Shown one piece after another: positions 8,619-15,958 of a stretch of DNA of 40,130 nucleotides (position 1 is the stretch's first letter; the number at the start of each line of letters is the position of its first letter). The stretch is from IMG/VR virus record IMGVR_UViG_3300022542_000812, positions 1-40,130 of that record; one strand, written 5' to 3'. A program made the position numbers and the translations under genes. The DNA is from a virus. Under the pieces are notes generated by a model. It had not been told where the DNA came from. It searched no databases and saw nothing but the letters and a program-made list of their open reading frames with translations.

Positions 8619-10145
8619 ATGTTAGATTATCCAATTGGTTTTCCTTTAAGGGGCACAGACCCACAAACTGAAATTAACAGACTAGCCATTATTGACAATG
8701 CTGATGATATTTTAGATGTTAAAACTAAAACCTTGTTTTTTGATAATTTTGATGTTAGATTTTTTGCAGAATTAGGACTGCCTGACATACAAGGCTGGAC
8801 TTCATCAGGTACCACTATCTTTTCTGATAATATCTTTGGTGTTGCAAAAGACAGTATCAAGTTTGAAGGAATTAATGCTACAACAAGTAGCCCATTAGAT
8901 GGTGATTTCTGGGATAATGTATTGACTAATGGTGCTTCATACTCTGGTGTTATGCGTATTGAGGAAACCATAGTTGGTTCTATATTATCAGGTATGGGTT
9001 TCTCAGTGACTAATGACCCTAGACCAACATCTGAAAGAGGTCGCTTTCTTGTGCAATTTTGGGAAGATGGAGCACATGTAAATGTTCGAGCAAATGGTTC
9101 AGGTACAACATATGTACTAGATGGTACTGGAGGTTTCCCATTGGTTGAAACTAATGACTTCTTTACCTTTGAAACTATAATTAAACCTACACCTGATGCA
9201 GGTGTATCTTTTGGTGAAGTTAGTTTAGAAATTAATGGAATTAACATTTTTATTAGTAATTTCATTGAACCTTCTAATGACTCTGTAAGTGATAAAATTA
9301 TTCTTCGCAAGTGGGCTAGCTCTGACAATACTACTTATGCTCTGGGTAATTTTGGTATTACAGCCTACAAAGAGTCATCAACTAAGACCTTAACAGCTGC
9401 TGAAATGTCTGCTGATGCAAGAAAACTCATAATACCGGGCGGAAAGCGTGATTATAAGACCATTATACCTGATGGATATCCTCGTAATATAGGTGATACT
9501 TTTACTGTATTGGCTAATAATGTTGGTGGCACTGTAACTCTTGAAACAGAGGATGTTAATGTTCCTCAAACTCTATTCAATGGGGAAAACTCTTATACAA
9601 TAGATGTTCCTTCTGTAAAAGAAGTTATTTTTGTTAATACTGTTGACCAAGGAAATGTATATTTAGCACCAGAACACGCACATGATGAAAGAAATTTTGC
9701 TAGAATAGATGTTTATTTACCATCTGCTGATATATTCACGCATACAGGGTTAGTTGCAGATGTGCCAACTAAACTATTAAACTTTTTTCCTGTAATAAAA
9801 ACATCTAATGACTTTACACTTGATGCAACTAATCTAAGGTATTACTTTGATAGAGTAGGGGCTACGGATGTTTGGTTTCATATCACAGGAGGTACATCAT
9901 TTACTACATCAGCACTTAATCTTAACATAGTAGCAGAGATGTATAAGAATGGTGTTCCTGAGGATGGTTTAAGTGTGAGTACATTCATAGCCACAGGTTC
10001 TGATACAAGGTATATAGGTATTACAGGTGTAGTGAAAATTAATCATCTTGACTACTTAGAACTAATGGTAACAGTATCAAAGGATAGTGATATAACAATT
10101 AGTAGGTATGTAGTAAATGTTCATGAAATGGTAGGAGCAGTATAA
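8619..10145 (+). CDS. Putative receptor-binding protein / tail fibre
   Basis: A 508-residue beta-rich protein with many Gly, Thr, Asn and Val residues. Residues of about 40-260 resemble a lectin-like jelly roll (hydrophobic strands separated by GT/GS/ND turns). There follows a collar (AGGKRDYKTIIPDG style) and a C-terminal beta-sandwich of about 150 residues. It is the last large gene of the structural unit, just before the lysis genes, which is the usual place for a tail fibre or spike. GAGGAGTAGAAT is the binding site. A 233-residue open frame lies antisense within it and is treated as a shadow. Confidence 0.6.
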   Translation: MLDYPIGFPLRGTDPQTEINRLAIIDNADDILDVKTKTLFFDNFDVRFFAELGLPDIQGWTSSGTTIFSDNIFGVAKDSIKFEGINATTSSPLDGDFWDNVLTNGASYSGVMRIEETIVGSILSGMGFSVTNDPRPTSERGRFLVQFWEDGAHVNVRANGSGTTYVLDGTGGFPLVETNDFFTFETIIKPTPDAGVSFGEVSLEINGINIFISNFIEPSNDSVSDKIILRKWASSDNTTYALGNFGITAYKESSTKTLTAAEMSADARKLIIPGGKRDYKTIIPDGYPRNIGDTFTVLANNVGGTVTLETEDVNVPQTLFNGENSYTIDVPSVKEVIFVNTVDQGNVYLAPEHAHDERNFARIDVYLPSADIFTHTGLVADVPTKLLNFFPVIKTSNDFTLDATNLRYYFDRVGATDVWFHITGGTSFTTSALNLNIVAEMYKNGVPEDGLSVSTFIATGSDTRYIGITGVVKINHLDYLELMVTVSKDSDITISRYVVNVHEMVGAV

Positions 10146-10172
10146 TAATTTAACAGCAACAAAGGAATAAAA

Positions 10173-10322
10173 ATGATTGATTTTAAAGGGTTAGGAAGCA
10201 GAGACAAGACTATTGAAAAGGTAAAGACTTATTTTAGAACACATGGCATGCAACGAGCACAGCGTATAGAGTGCATATTTTGGGTTGCTATTACTTGTTC
10301 TATTTATAGATTTTTTGGTTAG
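10173..10322 (+). CDS. Small single-span membrane protein, holin candidate
   Basis: A 49-residue protein starting at ATG 10173 after AAAGGAATAAAA. The first 28 residues are basic and hydrophilic; residues of about 29-45 (IECIFWVAITCSIYRFF) form one short membrane segment. It sits directly before a coiled-coil protein and the spanin candidate, so a role in lysis (holin or pinholin) is plausible. One-TM proteins of this size are too generic to be sure. Confidence 0.55.
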   Translation: MIDFKGLGSRDKTIEKVKTYFRTHGMQRAQRIECIFWVAITCSIYRFFG

Positions 10323-10328
10323 ACTAAT

Positions 10329-10481
10329 ATGAGCGATGAAGTCATTAAGAATTTAAAAGAAGAGTTAAGGAATGTCAACACACGAGCTGAGACAATCCTT
10401 AGAGTACTTAGAAGTACAAATAAAACCCTAGATGAGTTAATGGCTAGAGTATATGAATTAGAAAACAAGGAGGGATTGTGA
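10329..10481 (+). CDS. Small coiled-coil protein in lysis cassette
   Basis: A 50-residue, wholly helical, charged protein with heptad-like Leu/Ile/Val spacing (LKEELRNVNTR, then LMARVYELEN). No membrane segment. Its stop TGA overlaps the GTG start of the spanin candidate, which uses the AAGGAGGG site lying within this gene. The function is unknown; translational coupling to the spanin candidate suggests a lysis or regulatory role. Confidence 0.6.
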   Translation: MSDEVIKNLKEELRNVNTRAETILRVLRSTNKTLDELMARVYELENKEGL

Positions 10482-10867
10482 ATAACAGAACTAAACATTT
10501 AATATTTGTAGGCTGTTGGGTTGCAATGTTCATAATCGCTGTAGTGATTTCTGGCTGTGTATCTGAGGGCATGATTAAAGAGGGCTCAAAGGGTGTTCGT
10601 GATGGGATAATCGCTGGAGGCATTGCCATGACTGCCCTATCAGTAGCGGATAAAAGCAAGATAAATGCTGAAACTGTATCAAGCATAAAAGATGATACTA
10701 TTAAGAGTAAAACTTTAATAGCAAGGGCAGAAAACACTTGGTTTTCAGGATTACAAACTGGAATGATGATTGGCTCTATTTTCTGGTTATTGCTTATTAT
10801 AGGTAAATATGTATTTGACAGGCTAAGACCTAAAACAATAAAGATAACAGAGTCAACCAAAGATTGA
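10478..10867 (+). CDS. Unimolecular spanin candidate (u-spanin)
   Basis: A 129-residue protein with a GTG start after AAGGAGGGATT. Residues 1-26 form a lipoprotein signal ending in the lipobox VISGC (Cys27). A second hydrophobic helix runs from about 92 to 113 (LQTGMMIGSIFWLLLIIGKYVF), followed by a basic tail. This combination, an outer-membrane lipid anchor plus a C-terminal inner-membrane helix in about 130 residues, is the hallmark of u-spanins such as T1 gp11, which join the two membranes for the last step of Gram-negative lysis. A terminator follows at once. No endolysin is recognisable nearby. Confidence 0.65.
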   Translation: MNNRTKHLIFVGCWVAMFIIAVVISGCVSEGMIKEGSKGVRDGIIAGGIAMTALSVADKSKINAETVSSIKDDTIKSKTLIARAENTWFSGLQTGMMIGSIFWLLLIIGKYVFDRLRPKTIKITESTKD

Positions 10868-10883
10868 CTCTGCCAATACTTTT
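10848..10883 (+). terminator. Rho-independent terminator closing the late unit
   Basis: A perfect 9-bp stem, CAGAGTCAA paired with TTGACTCTG (10848-10856 / 10864-10872), spans the stop region of the spanin candidate. It is followed by a short T run at 10879-10883. It lies between convergent genes (spanin and ligase), so it may act in both directions. Confidence 0.75.
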
Positions 10884-10890
10884 TAACACT

Positions 10891-11973
10891 TCAAACCTCC
10901 TTGTGCTCAACCATACACTTAGCAATAGGGTGGAAAGGTATTCCATCTTTTGTTAAGTTTGCATATTCAACTGTTACAAACTTACCTATGAAGTCCCTTG
11001 GGCTATTCGCTACATAATAGCGGAAATCAAAATTCCCTGGTGGATTACATTTGAACCCATTACCTGTATCCATTTGACAAACAAATACTCCAAAACCATC
11101 TTTTGTCACTCTAACATCAACTATTTTAAATTCCCCATCTTTCCAGTGTTTTACTTTAAGAAGTGAGGTTGAACGCTTACCATCTTCATAGCCTTTAACA
11201 CCATATCTTATAATTGCACCTTCATAGCCTTGTTCCCTGTGCTCCATCATAATAGTTTTAGCAACTTCTGAATCAATATAGTTATGCTCCATAGTCTTTA
11301 CTAATTCCATAGTTGAAAAGTTTCTTGAGAAAAATTCCTTGAGAGTTTTATACCTAATACTATATTGTTCATCCATAATAACATCATAACACATAAACTT
11401 TATTTTTTTAGTATTTTCTTGTTCTCTTTTAATCCAAGATACAATAGTCTGTAATGATTCACCATGGCAGTACAATTCCCCGTCAAGGAATATGTCATCT
11501 ACAGGTGGAACAAATTGCTCAATATCTTCAACTATATGCTCCATATTATATAGATGCTTACCATTTCTTGTATATGGTTCAATAAGACCTTCTGGTGTTA
11601 TTCTTATAATACATCTATTGCCATCTAACTTAGGCTGTGTAAACATTGTACCAGGTCCAGTATCAATAGTCTGACCTTTATACTTCTGGGCAAGCATAGG
11701 CTTTGGAAGCCCAAGTGCATTTGTTATCTTTGAACCTGCTTCTGGAATATCCTCTGTATATCCTTGCTGTTTTTTTCTTGAAATTCGTTGATTCATTTCA
11801 AGTTCGCATTGGTCATATAAATCTCTGCCACTTTGATTTTCCTCCACAATAATAGTTTTTGTCTGAACAGAACCATTAAGTTGACCCCATTCAATCTCAA
11901 GGTCAAGTAAATCAGTCATATCAATTCCCCAAACTAAAACTTCACCATTCCCACTTCTACTATATAAAATCAT
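10891..11973 (-). CDS. ATP-dependent DNA ligase
   Basis: A 360-residue DNA ligase that seals nicks with ATP. The nucleotidyl-transfer lysine is in KLDG (K115), followed by FLDGELYC (motif III), EGAIIRY (motif IV) and LLKVKHW (motif V). The N-terminal 80 or so residues with WGIDM and EWGQLNGS patterns resemble the WGR-like domain that precedes many phage ligases. It is the last gene of the leftward replication operon, and its ATG overlaps the stop of the upstream lipoprotein (ATGA). It would join Okazaki fragments made with the phage DnaE-type polymerase. Confidence 0.92.
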   Translation of the reverse strand: MILYSRSGNGEVLVWGIDMTDLLDLEIEWGQLNGSVQTKTIIVEENQSGRDLYDQCELEMNQRISRKKQQGYTEDIPEAGSKITNALGLPKPMLAQKYKGQTIDTGPGTMFTQPKLDGNRCIIRITPEGLIEPYTRNGKHLYNMEHIVEDIEQFVPPVDDIFLDGELYCHGESLQTIVSWIKREQENTKKIKFMCYDVIMDEQYSIRYKTLKEFFSRNFSTMELVKTMEHNYIDSEVAKTIMMEHREQGYEGAIIRYGVKGYEDGKRSTSLLKVKHWKDGEFKIVDVRVTKDGFGVFVCQMDTGNGFKCNPPGNFDFRYYVANSPRDFIGKFVTVEYANLTKDGIPFHPIAKCMVEHKEV

Positions 11974-12323
11974 TTCATTTCCCCTTTTTGTAGTTGAATA
12001 CTAAGTGGTATTACTGCACGACCCAACCATGAATTGTCAAACTCTTTAGCACCTTTTATTGGATTATTTTTCACTACATTTGATTTATATTTGCTATCAT
12101 TAACGCAATCATTAATGAACCTATTACTATTATCATTAATGAATGCAAACTCTTTTTTTCTTGTATTCGCATAGTAGTTTTTAAATAATCTTATAGTGTC
12201 ATCAACATCACATCCATTATTGATATACTCATTACTAATTTGCTTGTCATTCCCAATTGATATGCAACCAGATAGCATTGTTGCCACTACTGCCATTACT
12301 ACTGCTGTTATTACTTTTTTCAT
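11970..12323 (-). CDS. Lipoprotein of unknown function
   Basis: A 117-residue protein with a clear lipoprotein signal: MKKVITAVVMAVVATMLSGC, lipobox LSGC with Cys20. The mature part is hydrophilic with several Asn/Asp/Lys, two further Cys residues and no known domain. The first 36 coding bases are identical to those of the signal peptide gene at 29140. It lies between the polymerase and ligase genes. A surface lipoprotein made early could act in superinfection exclusion, but this is inference. AAGGGGAACAAC is the binding site. Confidence 0.8.
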   Translation of the reverse strand: MKKVITAVVMAVVATMLSGCISIGNDKQISNEYINNGCDVDDTIRLFKNYYANTRKKEFAFINDNSNRFINDCVNDSKYKSNVVKNNPIKGAKEFDNSWLGRAVIPLSIQLQKGEMK

Positions 12324-12337
12324 GTTGTTCCCCTTTA

Positions 12338-15118
12338 TTAAAATGGGATATCATCATTGATAACCCTGTTTTTCCAACTATTTATACATACTATCTCTTT
12401 GATATGAACCTTTCTCCAGCCCTTGTCAACTCTACCTGCAATCAGATACCAATCCTCACCTATTACACCTTTCTCAACAATATCAATAGCATTTATACTG
12501 TCAAATAACATTCTGCCAATAGAGCATATGATTGAGTCTGTATCATCTTCAAATGCAAGGTTTAGAAACTGGGTATTACTTTCTATCTTTTCTCCACCCC
12601 TTTTCTCAACTAATTCATATTCATTCAAATCTCTAAGGTTTACCTTTTCCAATCTGCCTATGAATACAATATTCTTTTTCATTCCTGTTTCAATAGTTTT
12701 TATTTCAATAGGCTTACTTTTAAAGCCATACTCTTTATAATTGTTTATTATATGCCCAAAAAAGGTTTTGCAAGGGAATATATCATCATAAGGGGTTGCA
12801 GGATTAGAAAGCATTTTATATACGCTAGGGGTAAAGCCTTTACCCTTTAATCGTGCGTTTATTATCCCCTTAGCCTTTTTATAGGCTATCCCTTTTATAT
12901 TCGTTAAACCGCCTAATAATTTACCATCTTTTATAGACCAGTTTACACCAGACTTATCAGCATCAACAGGTGTATATTCTATGCCCTCATTAAGTACCAA
13001 ATCCCTTAATAGCCTTATGGCACTTGTTTCATCTTTTGAGTTATTGAGAGATGCTGTATAAAATTCTAACGGATAGTGAGCCTTCATGTATGCGGTCCAA
13101 TAACTTATAAGCCCATAGGATACCGCATGAGATTTATTAAATCCCCAAGAGCCAAAAGTAATCATGTTTTCCCATACATACTCTGCCTCAATATCATCAA
13201 TACCTTTCTCTCTTGTTCCTTCCATAAAGTTGTTTTTAAACTTATTGAAAAACTCTTCACCTAATGATTTACTAGCAGCACGCCTAAGTGATGAAACATC
13301 TTGCCAAGATAGTCCACCATACTCTCTGCCAATAGTCATCAACTGCTCTTGATATACAATAATACCTAATGTCTCTTTTGTATTCTTTATTATAGCAGGG
13401 TGTTCTGATAAATATTTGACAGGTTCTTTACCTGAGTGTATCTTTGTGTATGCTAATGCACCACCTGAGTTCAATGGTCCTGGTCTACCAAGTGCAGTTA
13501 CAACAGTTATATCATTAAAATGAGATATTGTCATCTCTTTGACAAGTCCTTGTAAAGAATACCCTTCAAATTGAAATATGCCAGAAAACCTATAATCATT
13601 AAATATTTTAAAAGTCTCTTTGTCATTAAGTGGCATTTTATAAAAATCTTTATAACTAAAGCCTGCCAATTCAGATGATTGCTGCAATATGGTTAATGTT
13701 CTTAACCCTAGGCAATCAATTTTTAATAAATCAAGTTCTATGGCATCTGTCTTATCTAATTGAATTATATCATCTCTTGAGTTCACAGAGCCATAATTCC
13801 ACAAAGGAAGTGTTGAAACAATAACACCAGCCGCATGCTTTCCGCTATGAGAAGCATGTCCCTCTATCTCTGCTGTTAGAGATATATCAGGGTATTTTTC
13901 TACTATCTCTTTCCCTGGTTGTGTTGTATCAAATGTATCAGCTACACACATTGCGGCTCGTGCATCACCACCTGACCTTTCAAGTATAGCACCTTTGATA
14001 TCTTCAAGTTCATACTTTGGTATTCCAATAGCCTTGCCCATTAAGTCTATAGCGGATTTTGGCTTTAGTCTTGATATATTCGCAAGCGTTCTAACCTTTT
14101 CGCTTCCATATTTATTAGATAAATATTCAACAACTAAATGCCTTTTATCATCAGGAAAATCTATATCAATATCTGGCAAGTCAAATCTATTGACATCAAT
14201 AAATCTTTCAAATATTAAGCCATAAGGTATTGGGTCAATTTCTGTTATAGATAGTAAATAGCAAACTAGAGAGCCAGCAGATGAACCCCTACTTGGACCA
14301 ACCATCATAATATCCTTCGCATACCTAATCATATCAGCAGTTATTAAAAAATAATCAACATAATCCTTTTCCTTAATCAAGTCCAACTCTCTGTTAAGTC
14401 TTTTTCTATAGATAGGGTCATCTAAATCAATCTCTTTGCTCAATGCACCTAATACACATAGCATATCAATATCATGGTCACCTTCAAACTTAACCATTCC
14501 TGCTATTGGCAATTTTATTTCATGGTCAGGAGGTGTAAAATAACATATTATTGACCCCTCATATAACTCATATGATTCAGGATAATACTTAATCAATTCA
14601 TCAGTTGTAAGAATATGTCTAGGTTCTGTGCTATCCTCAAACATATAATTGTAATCATCACCCCTTTTTACTGAGCCTGCTATTGCTTGATATAGGGGAT
14701 AGTCTTCAGAGTTGATGTATCTGTTTAAAGGTATTTTATCACTTTCATAACTATTGCAATTCTCTAATTTTTTAATATCTGATTCAAAAACTCTTGGGAT
14801 ATAGTAGAACATATCATAAGACATCTCAACAAGTTTATTTAATTCAATTAACCCTTCCTGATTTAGTGCTACAATAACCATAGGTGTGTCACATCTTCTT
14901 TGCTTTGAGCCATCAGGGACTACATTCAAGCGGACACCAAATAAAGGCTTTATGTCTCTTTTTTTGCATTCCCTTTCCCATGTAACATGTCCAAAAGTAT
15001 TGCCATAATCAGCTATTCCTGCATAGGTATGACCCATACTTTTAATATTATCAAGTATGTCAGGTACTTTACCATAACATTTTTTAAAACTATACTCTGT
15101 CTGTAGTCCTATGTGCAT
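12338..15118 (-). CDS. DNA polymerase III alpha-type (C-family) replicative polymerase
   Basis: A 926-residue replicative polymerase, shorter than bacterial DnaE (about 1160). An N-terminal PHP domain (residues 1-80) precedes the palm. GPSRGSSAGSL (about 273) and PDIDIDF (about 313) carry the first two catalytic Asp residues, and LKIDCLGLRTL (about 466) carries the third. A helix-hairpin-helix region and an OB fold (about 790-880) follow. The HxH metal site of the PHP domain is replaced (GLQTEYS), so PHP exonuclease or pyrophosphatase activity is probably lost. The separate DnaQ protein encoded upstream presumably proofreads. GGAGGTAAAAGT precedes the ATG. T7-type phages usually carry an A-family polymerase, so this is unusual. 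Confidence 0.95.
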   Translation of the reverse strand: MHIGLQTEYSFKKCYGKVPDILDNIKSMGHTYAGIADYGNTFGHVTWERECKKRDIKPLFGVRLNVVPDGSKQRRCDTPMVIVALNQEGLIELNKLVEMSYDMFYYIPRVFESDIKKLENCNSYESDKIPLNRYINSEDYPLYQAIAGSVKRGDDYNYMFEDSTEPRHILTTDELIKYYPESYELYEGSIICYFTPPDHEIKLPIAGMVKFEGDHDIDMLCVLGALSKEIDLDDPIYRKRLNRELDLIKEKDYVDYFLITADMIRYAKDIMMVGPSRGSSAGSLVCYLLSITEIDPIPYGLIFERFIDVNRFDLPDIDIDFPDDKRHLVVEYLSNKYGSEKVRTLANISRLKPKSAIDLMGKAIGIPKYELEDIKGAILERSGGDARAAMCVADTFDTTQPGKEIVEKYPDISLTAEIEGHASHSGKHAAGVIVSTLPLWNYGSVNSRDDIIQLDKTDAIELDLLKIDCLGLRTLTILQQSSELAGFSYKDFYKMPLNDKETFKIFNDYRFSGIFQFEGYSLQGLVKEMTISHFNDITVVTALGRPGPLNSGGALAYTKIHSGKEPVKYLSEHPAIIKNTKETLGIIVYQEQLMTIGREYGGLSWQDVSSLRRAASKSLGEEFFNKFKNNFMEGTREKGIDDIEAEYVWENMITFGSWGFNKSHAVSYGLISYWTAYMKAHYPLEFYTASLNNSKDETSAIRLLRDLVLNEGIEYTPVDADKSGVNWSIKDGKLLGGLTNIKGIAYKKAKGIINARLKGKGFTPSVYKMLSNPATPYDDIFPCKTFFGHIINNYKEYGFKSKPIEIKTIETGMKKNIVFIGRLEKVNLRDLNEYELVEKRGGEKIESNTQFLNLAFEDDTDSIICSIGRMLFDSINAIDIVEKGVIGEDWYLIAGRVDKGWRKVHIKEIVCINSWKNRVINDDIPF

Positions 15119-15122
15119 ACTT

Positions 15123-15314
15123 TTACCTCCATATGTAATGATGAAAAGTCAAGTAGTGAAGATTAAATGGATTATATATTCCCCACTCATATGCTAACAC
15201 AATAATCATTGATGATATCACAAAAATACACATTAGCCAGCATAAAATACTAATAATTGCTCCAATTTTGTCACTTATAACAGTTGGGCTTGTTGTCATT
15301 CTATATTTACTCAT
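15123..15314 (-). CDS. Small membrane protein
   Basis: A 63-residue protein. I chose the start at 15314 (MSKYRM) because AAGGAGTAAAATT lies directly before it. A longer frame reaching 15395 would have to be translated through a strong hairpin. One hydrophobic helix of about 22 residues (IISILCWLMCIFVISSMIIV) spans the membrane, followed by a Tyr/His-rich tail. It lies between dnaQ and the polymerase genes. The function is unknown. Confidence 0.7.
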   Translation of the reverse strand: MSKYRMTTSPTVISDKIGAIISILCWLMCIFVISSMIIVLAYEWGIYNPFNLHYLTFHHYIWR

Positions 15315-15345
15315 AATTTTACTCCTTATTTTAACCTTAAAATTT

Positions 15346-15401
15346 TCTAGGTTGCTATTGCTATTGCTAAAGGATAAAGTCCTTAAATATAGCAACCTAG
15401 A
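15346..15401 (-). promoter_or_regulatory. Branched RNA hairpin between dnaQ and membrane-protein gene
   Basis: A perfect 13-bp stem (15346-15358 / 15389-15401) encloses an inner 5-bp hairpin AAGGA/TCCTT (15370-15374 / 15380-15384). No T run follows on the minus strand, so it is more likely an mRNA processing or stability element, or an attenuator, than a simple terminator. It sits between the stop of dnaQ and the AAGGAG site of the next gene. Confidence 0.6.
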
Positions 15402-15403
15402 GC

Positions 15404-15958
15404 CTATATTTTAATAATCCCTTTCTTGCATAACTCTATAAAGCACTTAGAGAGTGCATCAACATCTTGTTCAGCCCTATGTGCATCAAAGTCCTCCCCA
15501 AATAAATGATTATATAATTTTGTGAGACTAAGTCTATAGCCCTTTATTTTTAGTGTTTCTTGGACTGTGCATATATGCCTAGGTGGCCAAGGGAAATTCA
15601 AAACTTTATCAAGTCTTAGCAATTCATTTGCTAGCATAGACCTATCAAAAGGTAGATTGTGAGTAACCATAACATCAACCCCTAGAAAGAAATCAGTAAT
15701 TTCATCAACCTTATCTATGAACTTAGGTGCATCAACTAAATCCTTATCTGTTATTCCAGTTATCTTTGTTATAACTCTTGGCAAAGTCATAGGTGGCTTT
15801 AGAAAACCAGAAATAGTTTTAGCATCTTTGTTCCAAAAAGGGCTATTGTATTCAAATTTCCTAAAGCAATACTCAATAATATGAGGCTGTGAAGAAAGAC
15901 TTCTTATTTTTGGCTTTAAAAGACCTGTTGTTTCTGTATCAAATATTATTATTTTCAT
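15404..15958 (-). CDS. DnaQ-like 3'-5' exonuclease (polymerase epsilon-type)
   Basis: A 184-residue DEDDh exonuclease. ExoI is DTETTG (D7, E9), ExoII contains H100-N101 and D105 in THNLPFD, and ExoIII is H160-RAEQ-D165. This is the fold that proofreads for Pol III; the gene lies upstream of the phage alpha-type polymerase in the same operon, so the two probably work together. GGAGAAAAGAA precedes the ATG, which overlaps the stop of the carbamoyltransferase. It is also close in size to other phage DnaQ proteins that trim nucleic acids, but the pairing argues for proofreading. Confidence 0.93.
   Translation of the reverse strand: MKIIIFDTETTGLLKPKIRSLSSQPHIIEYCFRKFEYNSPFWNKDAKTISGFLKPPMTLPRVITKITGITDKDLVDAPKFIDKVDEITDFFLGVDVMVTHNLPFDRSMLANELLRLDKVLNFPWPPRHICTVQETLKIKGYRLSLTKLYNHLFGEDFDAHRAEQDVDALSKCFIELCKKGIIKI

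Noticed and set aside
8627-9328. 233-aa open frame on the minus strand inside the receptor-binding gene
   Set aside because: It is wholly antisense to a well-supported gene with a good ribosome site, and its composition (Ser/Pro/Leu-rich) is what the reverse complement of that gene would give. No binding site supports it.
10444-10860. 138-aa minus-strand open frame over the spanin candidate
   Set aside because: Antisense shadow of a gene with lipobox, TM segment and start site; it would also be in the terminator region.
15315-15395. N-terminal extension of the small membrane protein
   Set aside because: It would put the start within the strong hairpin, while AAGGAG lies before the internal ATG at 15314.
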